5,340 bases of DNA from Planctomycetota bacterium (GTDB lineage Bacteria; Planctomycetota; Phycisphaerae; WQYP01), in assembly GCA_021826605.1 (NCBI GenBank), contig JAKAZF010000245.1, forward strand, positions 1 to 5,340, in the 5' to 3' direction. The position numbers were made by a program, and so were the translations under genes. Shown piece by piece: positions 5,262 through 5,340 of this stretch (position 1 is the first letter of the stretch; every line of letters starts with the position of its first letter). Below the pieces are notes generated by a model. It saw only the letters and a list, made by a program, of their open reading frames with translations. It did not search any database and was not told the origin of the DNA.

Positions 5262-5340
5262 TCAACCGCCAAGCGTATTGAATTCGGTAATCGGCAAGAT
5301 TGCGCGGGCGATGGCGTTCTCCTTTCGTTTCCAATTTGCC
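5262..5340 (-). CDS. Possible C-terminal end of a gene entering from the right edge
   Basis: On the minus strand a frame open from the right edge encodes 25 residues, beginning ANWKRKENAIARAILPI, before a TGA at 5264-5262. The composition is plausible for protein and the stop is followed three bases later by the hairpin at 5234-5258. A second minus frame is also open here, and a plus frame from ATG 5247 is open to the edge, so this call is weak. No family can be recognised in so few residues. Confidence 0.2.
   Translation of the reverse strand, partial: ANWKRKENAIARAILPITEFNTLGG

Larger units (their letters stand above)
4952..5340. other. Right-end stretch without a firmly supported gene
   Basis: About 390 bases. 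A 100-codon plus-strand frame (4948-5250) begins at an ATG overlapping the lipoprotein stop as ATGA. It has no Shine-Dalgarno, and its composition (many R, H, S, C, W) looks non-coding. An opposing minus-strand frame (4905-5219) covers the same bases. Neither shows a domain. The segment holds a hairpin at 5234-5258 and a possible minus-strand gene end at 5262-5340. Confidence 0.45.

Overview
This 5.3-kb window is bacterial chromosome with six gene calls of varying strength. No rRNA, tRNA, CRISPR array or insertion sequence was seen. The organism is probably a diderm bacterium, because one gene encodes a lipobox lipoprotein. A Planctomycetota-like origin is suggested, weakly, by the style of MiaA (the stretch GLFEGPPA after the active-site loop) and by the HEPN-like gene pair. 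This taxonomic call is inference only.

Layout. (1) Positions 1-640, plus strand: a HAD-superfamily hydrolase whose 5' end, with the nucleophile motif, lies off the left edge. (2) Positions 641-1015: about 375 bases with no convincing gene and a few small palindromes. (3) Positions 1016-1911, plus strand: a compact two-gene cassette. It has a near-consensus sigma70-type promoter (TTGACA, 17-bp spacer, TATAAA) with a perfect palindrome in the spacer. A 102-residue protein of unknown function follows, then a 166-residue HEPN-like protein whose start lies inside the end of the first gene. (4) Positions 1930-4255, minus strand, convergent with the cassette: miaA (tRNA dimethylallyltransferase) followed by an FGGY-family sugar kinase, overlapping by 20 bases. 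(5) Positions 4406-4951, plus strand, divergent from miaA: a small lipoprotein of unknown function. (6) Positions 4952-5340: mostly without a supported gene. It holds an 8-bp perfect hairpin and possibly the last codons of a minus-strand gene entering from the right.

How the parts work together. The miaA-kinase pair looks like a housekeeping operon, with tRNA A37 prenylation linked by translation to a sugar kinase of unknown substrate. The most interesting region is the 1016-1911 cassette. It has its own strong promoter, a possible operator in the spacer, a small first gene, an overlapping second gene and a HEPN-like fold. That is the architecture of an autoregulated toxin-antitoxin or defence module, but neither protein shows a confirmed catalytic motif, so this role is a hypothesis.
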